In this document: positions 47,091 to 57,335 of the stretch, piece by piece | Position numbering within the stretch: position 1 is the first letter of the stretch | Layout: each line of letters begins with the position of its first letter | NCBI RefSeq assembly: GCF_011067745.1 | Contig: NZ_JAAMPJ010000016.1 | Span: 62,001 to 126,000, forward strand | DNA length: 64,000 nucleotides | Source: Lentzea alba | GTDB taxonomy: Bacteria; Actinomycetota; Actinomycetes; Mycobacteriales; Pseudonocardiaceae | Reading direction: 5' to 3' | Position numbers and translations under genes: made by a program | Notes under the pieces: generated by a model | Told to the model about the DNA's origin: nothing | The model's database searches: none | The model's input: the letters and a program-made list of their open reading frames with translations, nothing else

Positions 47091-47479
47091 CTCACGCAGA
47101 ACTCGTTGCCCTCGGGGTCGAGCATCACGACCCAGTGGCCCGTCTGGTCGTTGTGTTCACGCACGCGCGTGGCACCCAACCCGACCAGGCGGTCCACTGC
47201 GTCGAGGCCCGTGCGGAGGTCGAGGTGCATGCGGTTCTTCGCGGTCTTGCCCTCAGGCACGCGCTGGAACAGCAACCGCGGTCCCTTGCCGTCCGGGTCG
47301 ATCAGCGCCGCGTAGTCGTCGGCGGAGTCGAACGGGATGTTGTTCTTGATCGCGAACTCCTCCCAGGTGGCGAACCCGGGAGGCGGCGGCTGGTGGACGT
47401 AACCGAGCGCCTGAGCCCAGAAGTCGGCGAGCTTCGGCGGGTTGTTCGCGTCGAACGAGATCTGGATTTCGGTAGCCAT
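47087..47479 (-). CDS. VOC-family (glyoxalase-fold) protein A
   Basis: A 130-residue protein with two beta-alpha-beta-beta-beta modules: MATEIQISFDANNPPKLADFW and ALGYVHQPPPPGF in the first, MHLDLRTGLDAVDRLVGLGATRV and WVVMLDPEGNEFCV in the second (His and Glu are possible metal ligands). TACGGT 6 nt before the ATG at 47479 suggests leaderless expression. Function unknown; family covers glyoxalases, dioxygenases and resistance proteins. Confidence 0.86.
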   Translation of the reverse strand: MATEIQISFDANNPPKLADFWAQALGYVHQPPPPGFATWEEFAIKNNIPFDSADDYAALIDPDGKGPRLLFQRVPEGKTAKNRMHLDLRTGLDAVDRLVGLGATRVREHNDQTGHWVVMLDPEGNEFCVS

Positions 47480-47535
47480 GACGCCACCGTAAGAGCCAAT
47501 GCGGACAACCACTGTCCGGAGTAGCGTCCCGGCTC

Positions 47536-47916
47536 ATGTCACGTCCTGTGCACTTCGAGATCCACGCCGCAGATCCCGAGCGAGCGCGGAACTTCTACTC
47601 CTCCGTCTTCGGCTGGAAGATCGAGCAGTGGGGTGACGTCCCCTACTGGATCATCACCACCGGCGACGACGACCAGCCCGGCGTCAACGGCGGACTGCTG
47701 CCCCGCCGCGGTCCCGACCCCGCACCCGACGCACCGGTCCACGGGTTCGTCATGACGATCAGCGTCGTCGACATCGACGTCACCATCGCGGCCATCGAGG
47801 CCGGCGGCGGCACGGTGGCGCTGCCGAAGGGCAAGATGCCCGGCGTCGGCCTGCTCGCCTACTACAAGGACACCGAGGGCAACATCTTCGGCATCCTGCA
47901 GCCCGACGAGCGTTAG
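47536..47916 (+). CDS. VOC-family (glyoxalase-fold) protein B
   Basis: A 126-residue protein: MSRPVHFEIHAADPERARNFY, VFGWKIEQWGDVPYWIITTG, VDIDVTIAAIEAGGGTVALPKG and AYYKDTEGNIFGILQPD. This belongs to the CFP32-like VOC branch common in actinomycetes. It lies divergent to protein A, 56 bp apart, with separate likely leaderless promoters (TAGCGT 8 nt before ATG). No ligand known. Confidence 0.9.
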   Translation: MSRPVHFEIHAADPERARNFYSSVFGWKIEQWGDVPYWIITTGDDDQPGVNGGLLPRRGPDPAPDAPVHGFVMTISVVDIDVTIAAIEAGGGTVALPKGKMPGVGLLAYYKDTEGNIFGILQPDER

Positions 47917-48257
47917 GGGCGCTTCTTCTTCGGCAACCGCGCGACGACGGCCTCGTAGGAGCCGTCGACCAGCTCCAGCAGGTCGTCGTCGGGCACCGAA
48001 CCCTTGAGCGCGACGGTGTTCCAGCCGTAGCGCCCGACGTACCCGCTGACCGTGATGTCGTCGGGGAAGCGTTCGCGCCACGGCGCGGCGGCCTCTGCGT
48101 CGGCACCGCACTTGAGGCCGACGGTGTGCCCGTCCAGCCCGATGAACGCGAACGCCTTGCCGCCCACCTTGCACACCAACTCGGCGTCGCCCCACGGATA
48201 CGTCTCCTCCGCGCCCGGCTTCCCTGCGCAGTAGGCGATCAGCTCATCCATTGTCAC
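47913..48257 (-). CDS. MmcQ/YjbR-family protein
   Basis: A 114-residue protein of the CyaY-like MmcQ/YjbR fold: CAGKPGAEETYPWGDAELVCKVGGKAFAFIGLDG (given here as two blocks, AGKPGAEETYPWGDAELVC and KVGGKAFAFIGLDG) then YGWNTVALKGSVPDDDLLEL. These proteins bind DNA weakly and have unclear roles. GATAAT lies 6 nt before the GTG at 48257, so that start is preferred; an ATG at 48251 is the alternative. The 3' end overlaps VOC protein B by 4 bp. Confidence 0.87.
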   Translation of the reverse strand: MTMDELIAYCAGKPGAEETYPWGDAELVCKVGGKAFAFIGLDGHTVGLKCGADAEAAAPWRERFPDDITVSGYVGRYGWNTVALKGSVPDDDLLELVDGSYEAVVARLPKKKRP

Positions 48258-48264
48258 GACAGGA

Positions 48265-48696
48265 TTATCGCCCGCCGAACACGGCGACGAAACGCGTGAG
48301 CAGTTGCGCGAACGCCGCCCGCTCCTCGTCGCTCCAGTCCGCCATCGCCGTCGCACACGCGGCCTGCCGCGCCCGGTGCAACTCCGCCGACGTAGCACGT
48401 CCACGCGGCGTGCGCACGAGCAACACGCGCCGCCCGTCCGCCTTGTCCGCGACCCGCGAGATCAGCCCGGCGTCGACGGCACTCGTGACGAGCTTGCTGG
48501 CCCGCGGCTGATCGACGTGCAACGCCGAAGCCACACTGGACACTGTCGCCTGGACACCGGTGCGCTCGGCCGTTTCCACGACGTCGAGCACGTCGAACGC
48601 CGGTACGGCCAGCTCGGCGAGCGCTCGGCGGGACTGGCTGCGCCGCATCGCAATGAGTGCCTGCTCCACCGCGGCGAGGTGGGGGTCCACGTTCAC
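48265..48696 (-). CDS. MarR-family transcriptional regulator
   Basis: A 143-residue winged-helix protein. The HTH is VSSVASALHVDQPRASKLVTSAVDAGLISRV (shown as VSSVASALHVDQPRASKLV then SAVDAGLISRV), followed by the wing ADKADGRRVLLVRTPRG and a long dimer helix. It starts at a GTG (48696); other in-frame starts exist at 48690 and upstream. Located 7 bp upstream of the MmcQ-like gene on the same strand, so they may be one unit. Confidence 0.85.
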   Translation of the reverse strand: MNVDPHLAAVEQALIAMRRSQSRRALAELAVPAFDVLDVVETAERTGVQATVSSVASALHVDQPRASKLVTSAVDAGLISRVADKADGRRVLLVRTPRGRATSAELHRARQAACATAMADWSDEERAAFAQLLTRFVAVFGGR

Positions 48697-48746
48697 CCCG
48701 AGATCATTGCCGTCCTGCGCCGTGACGAAAGCTGTCAGCCGACATC

Positions 48747-50636
48747 TCACCCCAGAGGGCGATTTATGCCATAAGCACGCATGGTCGTCTGCTCAACGGA
48801 GTTACCCGCCGCATCCACCGCCTTCACGTTGAGCGACACGAACTCCGCCCCCACCGGATGCGACACCAGCGCCGTCCACCGCGCCTTGGCCCCGACCACC
48901 GGCACGCGCCGCCAGGTAGCTCCGTCATCCACCGACGCCTGCACCGCCACGCTCTTCACCGCCGCCGCGCCCACCGACCCGGCCTGCGGCACCACGTTGA
49001 CGTCCACCGGAAACACCCGACACCCGGCAGGCGCGCGGTTCAGATCGTCGAACGCGCCGGAAATCCGGACAGTAGGCACCGGCAGGTACACGTTCCCCTC
49101 GGTCTTCCCCGACACGAACTCGAACCGACCGGACACCTTGGGCGCGAACGGCGTCCACTTGGGGCTGCGCGAAGCCTCAACGTCCAACACGTACCGCACC
49201 GGCGCCTCAGCCAACCCGGAGAACGTCGCGAACACCCCATCGCGCTCCACGATCACCTCACCCTCCACAGTGGACAGCTGAGTCCGCGCCACCACGTACG
49301 GCCCACCGAACACGAATTCGTCCGACGCGTCCGCCTCCCCCGGCGCGAACGGCCAGTGCTGCACGTACCCGCTGTCCCCGAACCGCACCAACCCGTGAAA
49401 CCCGCGCAAGTTCAGATCCGTGCTGGCCGCCACCCCGTTCCACGACCGAATCCCGGTCCGTCCAGCCACGAACACCGGCCGCCCGGCACTGATGTGCCCG
49501 TCGAACCCGACACCAGGCTGCGACAAGGGCCGCTGGAAGAAGTCCATGACCCACTTGACGTCCGCACGCCCCGTGAAGTGCTCCACCCGCCGCGACGGAA
49601 TCGGCAGATCGAACACCACCCCGAACGTAACGCCCTGCCCCTTCACGTAAAACGGCGACGACGACCGCGACCCAACAGCCGGTGCCCCCTGCGCCCGATA
49701 CCGAGCCTTCTCCGCATACAACTCGCGATCCCGCACCCGAGGCGCGAGCACCTCAGGAATCCCACCCTCGTACGGCGACGCCACGAAGTACTCGTGCCCG
49801 CCCCCACCCCAAACCTGGAACGTCCCGAAGTTGAAGTACCCAGCATCCGCCTTCACCGGCACCGCGAACAACCGATCCTGCGACCGCGTGGACACCCCGG
49901 TCTGCACCCGGCCCCCGCCGACCCGGTACACCGCGTCCATCCCGACGTACTTCCGCCCCACCACCCGATCGAACTGCGCCCCGACCTCTTTCCCTTGGCG
50001 CGCATCAACAGTAATGGCCAGATCCCGATCCAACCGGATCTTCCCGGTACTGGCCCAAGTGTGCTCACGATCCCCGTGAACCACCACGTCCAAGGAGTAC
50101 TCACCAGGCGCCAACCGCAACTTGGCAACCCCACCCACCGGCGCCTCGAAGTCCGAACTCTCCCCAGTCCCAAGATCAAGCGCGCTGACCTCGGCATCCG
50201 ACGGCCGCCCATCCCGCCCAACAATGGTCACCGTCAACTCGAGCAGGTCCCCGCGCCGCTCGGCAACGCGCCCAACGACAGGGGACAGGGGATCCGTGCC
50301 GTCACCCGCCTCCCCGAGCAGCGCGGTGACGTCGAACAACCTCTTGTCGACCTTGCCCCCGCGCAGCAACGGAACAGCATCCCGCGGCACCACGTGAATG
50401 TGCCCGTCCTTGGTACGCCACTGCCGGAAGAACACCTCATCCCGCCCAGCCCCAGGCAGAATCGTGACCTGATCCCCTTGCACAGCAACACGATCGCCCG
50501 ACCCGAGCGTGACAATCCGAGCTGGCGCAGCCAGCCGCGGCACACTGGACGGCAGCCGCTCCGCCACAGCCGCCGGAACCAGAACAGTCCCCACAACCGC
50601 GACAACCACAGCACCAACCGCAACCCCGCGCAGCAT
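48747..50636 (-). CDS. Large secreted protein with S8-propeptide-like N-terminus
   Basis: A 629-residue exported protein. Signal peptide (MLRGVAVGAVVVAVVGTVLV) to about residue 25. The following 100 residues resemble the propeptide of actinomycete subtilases (VTLGSGDRVAVQGDQVTILPGAG-like, DGHIHVVPRDAVPLLRGGKV, KRLFDVTALLGEAGDGTDPL). No D/H/S catalytic subtilase blocks follow; instead there are beta-rich repeats (GEYSLDVVVHGDREHTWA, FVFGGPYVVARTQLSTVEGE, ISGAFDDLNRAP) and a fibronectin-like end. Role unknown. ATG 50636 has GGGAGGC upstream. Confidence 0.7.
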   Translation of the reverse strand: MLRGVAVGAVVVAVVGTVLVPAAVAERLPSSVPRLAAPARIVTLGSGDRVAVQGDQVTILPGAGRDEVFFRQWRTKDGHIHVVPRDAVPLLRGGKVDKRLFDVTALLGEAGDGTDPLSPVVGRVAERRGDLLELTVTIVGRDGRPSDAEVSALDLGTGESSDFEAPVGGVAKLRLAPGEYSLDVVVHGDREHTWASTGKIRLDRDLAITVDARQGKEVGAQFDRVVGRKYVGMDAVYRVGGGRVQTGVSTRSQDRLFAVPVKADAGYFNFGTFQVWGGGGHEYFVASPYEGGIPEVLAPRVRDRELYAEKARYRAQGAPAVGSRSSSPFYVKGQGVTFGVVFDLPIPSRRVEHFTGRADVKWVMDFFQRPLSQPGVGFDGHISAGRPVFVAGRTGIRSWNGVAASTDLNLRGFHGLVRFGDSGYVQHWPFAPGEADASDEFVFGGPYVVARTQLSTVEGEVIVERDGVFATFSGLAEAPVRYVLDVEASRSPKWTPFAPKVSGRFEFVSGKTEGNVYLPVPTVRISGAFDDLNRAPAGCRVFPVDVNVVPQAGSVGAAAVKSVAVQASVDDGATWRRVPVVGAKARWTALVSHPVGAEFVSLNVKAVDAAGNSVEQTTMRAYGINRPLG

Positions 50637-50788
50637 GAACGCCTCCCGCCACCAGCACGAACCAGCAGCGCAGCGGCGAGTGCGCAACCCGACACTGGCC
50701 GGGAAACCGTTTTCCGTCAAGCACCAGACGGACGAGTGCAGCGAGGCCAAAGTCAACGCGACGGCGAAGCCGAGCAGTCAGCCACCCA

Positions 50789-50937
50789 AACGCAACCACC
50801 AACGCAACAGCACCCCGCCAAACGCAACAGGCGTGCCATCAACCCGCGCGCGGCGCTGGACGGCTCCTTTGGGAGTGCCGGGGGTCAGGGGGCAGAGCCC
50901 CCAGCCCACGCACGCAACGCAACACGCCCAACGCAAC
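50789..50937. repeat. Cluster of ACGCAAC heptamers
   Basis: ACGCAAC appears five times within about 150 bp of the intergenic stretch between uvrB and the secreted protein gene, mostly spaced irregularly. No gene is visible in this 327-bp region. Purpose unknown: it may be decayed coding sequence or a protein-binding cluster. Confidence 0.45.
50888..50902. terminator. GC hairpin in intergenic region upstream of secreted protein gene
   Basis: GGGGGC (50888-50893) and GCCCCC (50897-50902) with an AGA loop. It lies in the 327-bp gap 50637-50963. It sits 75 bp beyond the uvrB stop and could end uvrB transcription. The flanks (GGGGGTCA before, CAGCCC after) look like a dispersed actinomycete repeat. 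Confidence 0.42.
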
Positions 50938-50963
50938 CCGACCACCCACCCGGTCGCGATGGA

Positions 50964-53126
<2,163 letters not shown>

Positions 53127-53181
53127 GGGAAGCACGTTACGCCGGGGGTCTGACAATTTCAGATCGCCCCTGGTCAGGCCC

Positions 53182-54288
53182 CTAATCGCACGGGCAGCAG
53201 TTGCAGTCGCAGTCGCAGTTCGGGCCGCAGTCCCCACCGGGGTCGCATCCGTCGCGCCGCTTGTCGCTCCACGGACCGGGGAACGGGTCGCGGCAGCAGA
53301 ACTGGCAGGTCCCGCACATGTAGAGGAACGCCCCGCAGCCCTCGAAGCACCCGCGCCGCTGCGGCTGCCAGTTCAGCCTCGGGTACGACCAGAGGCCGCT
53401 GCCCGGATCCGACCAGCGCGGCTTGCCCGGCGGGTGCTCGTGCCGCTTCCGCTTGCCGAACACCCGGATGATCGACTCCTCCAGCTCGTGCACCAACAGC
53501 TTGTGCACGAGCCGCGCGTCGGTGAACTCGACCTCGTCGAGCGCCAGCCTGATGCCCGTCACGGCGTCCAGGCACAGCCGGCGCGCCTCGTCGACCGACG
53601 TCCCGGTGGCGATCAACGGGTTCCACGCGCCCGCGGCGCGGTCCTCCTCCAGGTCCTCCACCGCGTCGATCAGATGCGCGACCCGTCCGAACAGCCGTCC
53701 CACCTCGCGCAACGGCTCCGCGTTGCCGGGTCTCCCGGCGATGAACGCCGTCTGGGCGACCGCGAACCCGGTCGCGGTCTCCGTCGGCTCGGTCACCACC
53801 AGCACCGAGCTGCCCAGCCCCGCCGCGGCCTCGACCAACGGCTGCCGCCGCACCGAATCCACCATCACCGACGCGTCGAACCCGAGGTCGGACGCCGTAC
53901 CCAGCCCCTTGGCGGCCCAGCGCTGCGCCACCGCGCGCCCCGCCCACCCGAGCCGGCCTGCCAGCCCGTCCCCGTCGTCCACGTGGTCGTGGATCTTCAA
54001 CGATGCCAGCACCAGCGACACCGACGCCGCCAGCCGCGCGCCGTCGCCGATGGCCACGTCCGCGGACTTCATGCCCCGCAACGCACACGGACCCGCCGTC
54101 CGCCGCGACACCGCGGACTGCGCCTCGACCGCGGCCGAGATCATCAACCCGTCGTAGTTGGTGACAAGGCGCGAGAGGTGACCGTGCTCGTCGCGCAACG
54201 ACAGACACATCCCGCACAGGTGGGCGAGCCACGAGGACCGCAGCTCAGCGCCCATTCTGTTGCGGCAGGGGCGGATGATCCCGAACAT
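53182..54288 (-). CDS. DUF5685 family protein with extreme Cys-rich tail
   Basis: A 368-residue protein starting MFGIIRPCRNRMGAELRSSW, followed by LAHLCGMCLSLRDEHGHLSR and a long helical region. Near the end are GCFEGCGAFLYMCGTCQFCC and CDPGGDCGPNCDCDCNCCPCD, given here as CDPGGDCGPNC and CDCDCNCCPCD. At least 15 cysteines suggest metal or iron-sulfur binding. The family is restricted to actinomycetes and uncharacterised. TAGGAT 7 nt before the ATG at 54288 makes it leaderless. It sits between uvrB and coaE. Confidence 0.8.
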   Translation of the reverse strand: MFGIIRPCRNRMGAELRSSWLAHLCGMCLSLRDEHGHLSRLVTNYDGLMISAAVEAQSAVSRRTAGPCALRGMKSADVAIGDGARLAASVSLVLASLKIHDHVDDGDGLAGRLGWAGRAVAQRWAAKGLGTASDLGFDASVMVDSVRRQPLVEAAAGLGSSVLVVTEPTETATGFAVAQTAFIAGRPGNAEPLREVGRLFGRVAHLIDAVEDLEEDRAAGAWNPLIATGTSVDEARRLCLDAVTGIRLALDEVEFTDARLVHKLLVHELEESIIRVFGKRKRHEHPPGKPRWSDPGSGLWSYPRLNWQPQRRGCFEGCGAFLYMCGTCQFCCRDPFPGPWSDKRRDGCDPGGDCGPNCDCDCNCCPCD

Positions 54289-54338
54289 GCGGCGCATCCT
54301 AAGTGGCCGTCTCAGGTTTCGATGGCAGTATCGGCCAC

Positions 54339-54848
54339 GTGGCACACATCCATCCGCCGAAGATCGAGTACTTCGACCTGGACGCCAAGAGCAACACGGA
54401 TCCCAAGGGGCTGCTGAGAAGCGTCGACGAGTACCGCCTCACCCCGACCGGCCTCTACATGTTCCGGCCGCTCGCCGGGCACCCGAAGATCAGCCACTTC
54501 GAGAGCTGGTTCGTGCCCAAGCTCAACGTCCGGGTCACCCGCCAGTCCTGGCACCCCGGGCACGAGCTGGACTTCGACTTCTACGTCGACGTCGTCGAGA
54601 TCTCCGCCGTCGGCAGTGTCTGGAAAACCACCGATCTGTACCTCGACCTGATCGTCCGGACGGGCCAGAGCACGATCGTTCTGGACACCGACGAGTTGAT
54701 CTCCGCAGTTCAGCACAACCTGATCACTCCGGAACGCGCGCAGTGGGCGCTGGAAACCACCTACTCGGCGGTGTCCGGCATTTCAGCGCACGGTCACGAT
54801 GTCGTCAGGTGGCTCACCTCTTCGGGTTGTCCTACCTCGTGGCGTTGA
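54339..54848 (+). CDS. DUF402 domain protein (nucleotide diphosphatase-like)
   Basis: A 169-residue protein with the FomD/DUF402 fold: PKIEYFDLDAKSNTDPKG, LDFDFYVDVVEISAVG, WKTTDLYLDLIVRTGQ and IVLDTDELISAVQHNLI. The D-x-D/LYLD and D-E-D/EL acidic clusters bind metal in nucleoside diphosphatases such as FomD. GTG start at 54339 preceded by CAGTAT 7 nt upstream. It is divergent from the DUF5685 gene (50 bp between starts) and followed by a paralogue. Confidence 0.8.
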   Translation: MAHIHPPKIEYFDLDAKSNTDPKGLLRSVDEYRLTPTGLYMFRPLAGHPKISHFESWFVPKLNVRVTRQSWHPGHELDFDFYVDVVEISAVGSVWKTTDLYLDLIVRTGQSTIVLDTDELISAVQHNLITPERAQWALETTYSAVSGISAHGHDVVRWLTSSGCPTSWR

Positions 54849-54936
54849 TACACAGAGTGTGTTCGTCATCTGACCGTGACGTAACGAATCGACCCGGCGT
54901 GTAACTGGGAGCACTTATTTGACTACCCTCGGCGTC

Positions 54937-55455
54937 GTGGGAGCGGTCACTACACCTCAGCTGGTCGATGTCGTCGACACCATTTCCGGAGTGCGCACCT
55001 ATTCGTCCGGCGGCTCGCGAACTCTCAGTTCGTGCGATGTCGAACGGTGGGGCCTGAGGATCGAACATCCCACGCCGGAGGACCCGTTCTCCGACGCCGA
55101 GGTCACCTGGCTGATGCCCGAACTGGGCGTGCGCCTGACCACCTACCGCGCCCGTTCCCGGCACGCCCGCAGCGGCCCGAGCGTGCTGTCCGCGGTGCGC
55201 GTCGAGCGCGACCACCGCCACTGGCAGACCACGGACCTGTTGCTGGGACTGGCAGTTCCCGGCGGCACCACGGCCCGCATCGTGCGCAGCGAGGAGTTCG
55301 CCGCCGCCGTCGCGGGCCGCGTGCTGCGACCGGGCGACGCCGACCAGGCTCTGCGCACGGTCCACCGCACCCTCGAAGAGCTCAGCAACGTCAACCACAA
55401 CCTGACCTCGTGGCTGACGTGGCACGGCATCTACGACGCCTGGCCGCCCCTGTAA
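54937..55455 (+). CDS. Degenerate DUF402-like paralogue
   Basis: A 172-residue protein that aligns in layout with its upstream neighbour (VERDHRHWQTTDLLLGLAVPGG, RIVRSEEFAAAVAGRVL, RTVHRTLEELSNVNHN), but the acidic metal residues are replaced: YLD becomes LLG and DEDEL becomes SEEF. It is probably a non-catalytic paralogue. GTG at 54937 with TACCCT 7 nt upstream, the reason for preferring it to the TTG at 54919. The 3' end overlaps coaE by 25 bp. Confidence 0.66.
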   Translation: MGAVTTPQLVDVVDTISGVRTYSSGGSRTLSSCDVERWGLRIEHPTPEDPFSDAEVTWLMPELGVRLTTYRARSRHARSGPSVLSAVRVERDHRHWQTTDLLLGLAVPGGTTARIVRSEEFAAAVAGRVLRPGDADQALRTVHRTLEELSNVNHNLTSWLTWHGIYDAWPPL

Positions 55456-56579
55456 GCCGCGACCCGCGCGACGGCCGACTCCATGAACGGTTCCTTCGCC
55501 TCACCGTAGGCAAAACCGTTGGCGTCGGCCGCAAACCGCCCCGACAGCGCCAGCTTGAGCTCCGCGTACTCCTCCCGCGCCTGCGCGTCGTGCCGCAGCC
55601 AGTCGCGGAAATCGACCGCCCACCGCCAGTTGGCCGCGCCCTCGATCCGCACGTGCAGGTTCACCCGCCGCCCCGGATCCGCCCCGGCGTGCAGCCGCTT
55701 GCTCCACTCGCCCTCACCACGCGGCGTGTCCTCGTACGGCCCGACATACGGAAACCCGGCCTGTGCCAACGTTTCCCGCAACCCGTCCGCACTCTCCATG
55801 TCCTCGACCGCGAGCTGGAAGTCGAGCACGTCCTTGGCCGCGAGCCCAGGCACCGACGTGGACCCGATGTGCTCCACGTGCCGCCCCCCGACCGCCACAC
55901 TGATCCGCCGCGCGATCCGCCGCGCCTGCGCGGGCCACCGTTCGTCGTACGGCACCACGATCGGCGAACCGGACGCGTAAGACTGCGTCCGCACGTTCTT
56001 CTCGAACCCCACGAGCCGGTCCCACAACCCCGTGACGTCCGGAACCTCACCGGAGTTGTCCAGCCACACGTCCGCAACGGCCCGGCGCTGCTCATCGGTG
56101 GCCTGCGCGGCAATCCGGTTCTCGGCGTCCTGCCGATCCATGCCCCGACTGGTGACCAGCCGCTCCAACCGCGTGGCCGAGTCCGCGTAGACGACGATCA
56201 CCAGGTGGTACGCCGCCGCCATGTCCCGCTCCACCAGCAACGGGATGTCGTGGACGACAATGGCGTCCTCGGCCGCCTCGGCCATCCGCTGCCCGGTCAA
56301 CGCCCCGATGCGCGGATGCGTGATCCCGTTGAGCGTCTGCCGAGCCTCTTCACTCGCAAACGCCTTGGCCGCCAACGCGGCCCGGTTCAACGTGCCGTCG
56401 CCGTTCAACACGTCCGCACCGAACGCCTTCACGACCTCTTTGAGCCCGTCGCTGCCGGGCTCCAGCACCTCACGCGCAAGCTTGTCCGCATCGATGACGA
56501 CCGCGCCGTTCTCCGCGAGCAGCTTCGCCACCGTCGACTTGCCGGACCCGATTCCCCCGGTCAACCCCACCCTGAGCAT
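55431..56579 (-). CDS. coaE: Dephospho-CoA kinase fused to GrpB/UPF0157 domain
   Basis: A 382-residue bifunctional protein. Residues 1-200 are dephospho-CoA kinase: P-loop GLTGGIGSGKSTVAKLLAE, DADKLAREVL, HPRIGAL and VHDIPLLVERDM. It makes CoA from dephospho-CoA and ATP. Residues 205-382 are a GrpB/UPF0157 nucleotidyltransferase-like domain (PIVVPYDERWPAQARRIARR, VEHIGSTSVPGLAAKDVLDF). This fusion is frequent in actinomycetes; in M. tuberculosis the second domain assists folding. TAACCT 7 nt before the ATG (its first bases form the DUF3558 gene's stop) suggests leaderless expression. Confidence 0.96.
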   Translation of the reverse strand: MLRVGLTGGIGSGKSTVAKLLAENGAVVIDADKLAREVLEPGSDGLKEVVKAFGADVLNGDGTLNRAALAAKAFASEEARQTLNGITHPRIGALTGQRMAEAAEDAIVVHDIPLLVERDMAAAYHLVIVVYADSATRLERLVTSRGMDRQDAENRIAAQATDEQRRAVADVWLDNSGEVPDVTGLWDRLVGFEKNVRTQSYASGSPIVVPYDERWPAQARRIARRISVAVGGRHVEHIGSTSVPGLAAKDVLDFQLAVEDMESADGLRETLAQAGFPYVGPYEDTPRGEGEWSKRLHAGADPGRRVNLHVRIEGAANWRWAVDFRDWLRHDAQAREEYAELKLALSGRFAADANGFAYGEAKEPFMESAVARVAAYRGGQAS

Positions 56580-56589
56580 GCCGCACAGG

Positions 56590-57210
56590 TTAGACCGGCG
56601 GCGTCATCGACTGCTGGGCGAGCACCGGCAAAATGGCCAGGAGCTTGGCCTGGGGGATGAAGTTGTTGCGGTTGCGCACCACGAACGTCGACTTCCCGAG
56701 AGACCCGATGAGCAACTGCTCGTCCTTGCCCTCGATCAACGTCCCCTTCTGCTTCCCGACATCGACCTCGGTGACCTTCGCCCCGTCGGCCCGCTCAGCG
56801 TCGACGCTCTCGGTGACCCGCGTACGAGCCGTCAACTCGTCCGTGTACGTGGACAACCCGATGACGATCTTCGCGTCCGGCAGGTTCTTCTTCTCGGGAA
56901 TCCCGTAGTAACAATCGATCTTGCCGGTCCGCCCGATCCCGGGCTCCTTGATCCCGATGATGATCCGCGGCTCCCCCGGCAACTCCTGCCCCAGCGTCGC
57001 GTTCATCACCTCGACCGGCACCACGAGCTCGCAGTCGTCCGGCAACGCGGGCCGATCCACCATCACCGGAATCCGCGACGGCGTGGTAGGCGGCGTGATC
57101 TTCGGAATCTGCGGCGGCGGCGCCTGGGTTTGCGGCACCGAGGGCGAGCAGGCGGCGCAGACCGTCAGCGCAACCGCGCCCAGTGCCACGACGAACATGT
57201 TCCCACGCAT
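56590..57210 (-). CDS. DUF3558-family lipoprotein
   Basis: A 206-residue lipoprotein precursor (lipobox LTVCAAC ; Cys at residue 21). A Pro/Thr-rich linker leads to the DUF3558 domain with DDCELVVPVEVMNATLGQELPG, CYYGIPEKKNLPD and VIGLSTYTDELTARTRV; the two Cys can form a disulfide. Homologues are abundant envelope proteins of actinomycetes, function unknown. An inverted repeat TAGGTT/AACCTA at its start may regulate it. Confidence 0.85.
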   Translation of the reverse strand: MRGNMFVVALGAVALTVCAACSPSVPQTQAPPPQIPKITPPTTPSRIPVMVDRPALPDDCELVVPVEVMNATLGQELPGEPRIIIGIKEPGIGRTGKIDCYYGIPEKKNLPDAKIVIGLSTYTDELTARTRVTESVDAERADGAKVTEVDVGKQKGTLIEGKDEQLLIGSLGKSTFVVRNRNNFIPQAKLLAILPVLAQQSMTPPV

Positions 57211-57225
57211 AGGTTTGTCAACCTA
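57210..57225. promoter_or_regulatory. Inverted repeat at the DUF3558 start
   Basis: Perfect arms TAGGTT (57210-57215) and AACCTA (57220-57225), 4-nt spacer, directly abutting the ATG. On the minus strand the right arm forms a TAGGTT box 9 nt before the start. It may be an operator or merely the -10 element. Confidence 0.4.
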
Positions 57226-57335
57226 CACAACGGACTCAGCCCTCCACCACAGAGTGAACGGGTGGCGCACCATGTCGTGGCCCAGCGTCCGGTCGAGGCG
57301 TCTGCAAGTACCACCAACTCATGATCAAATCGCCG

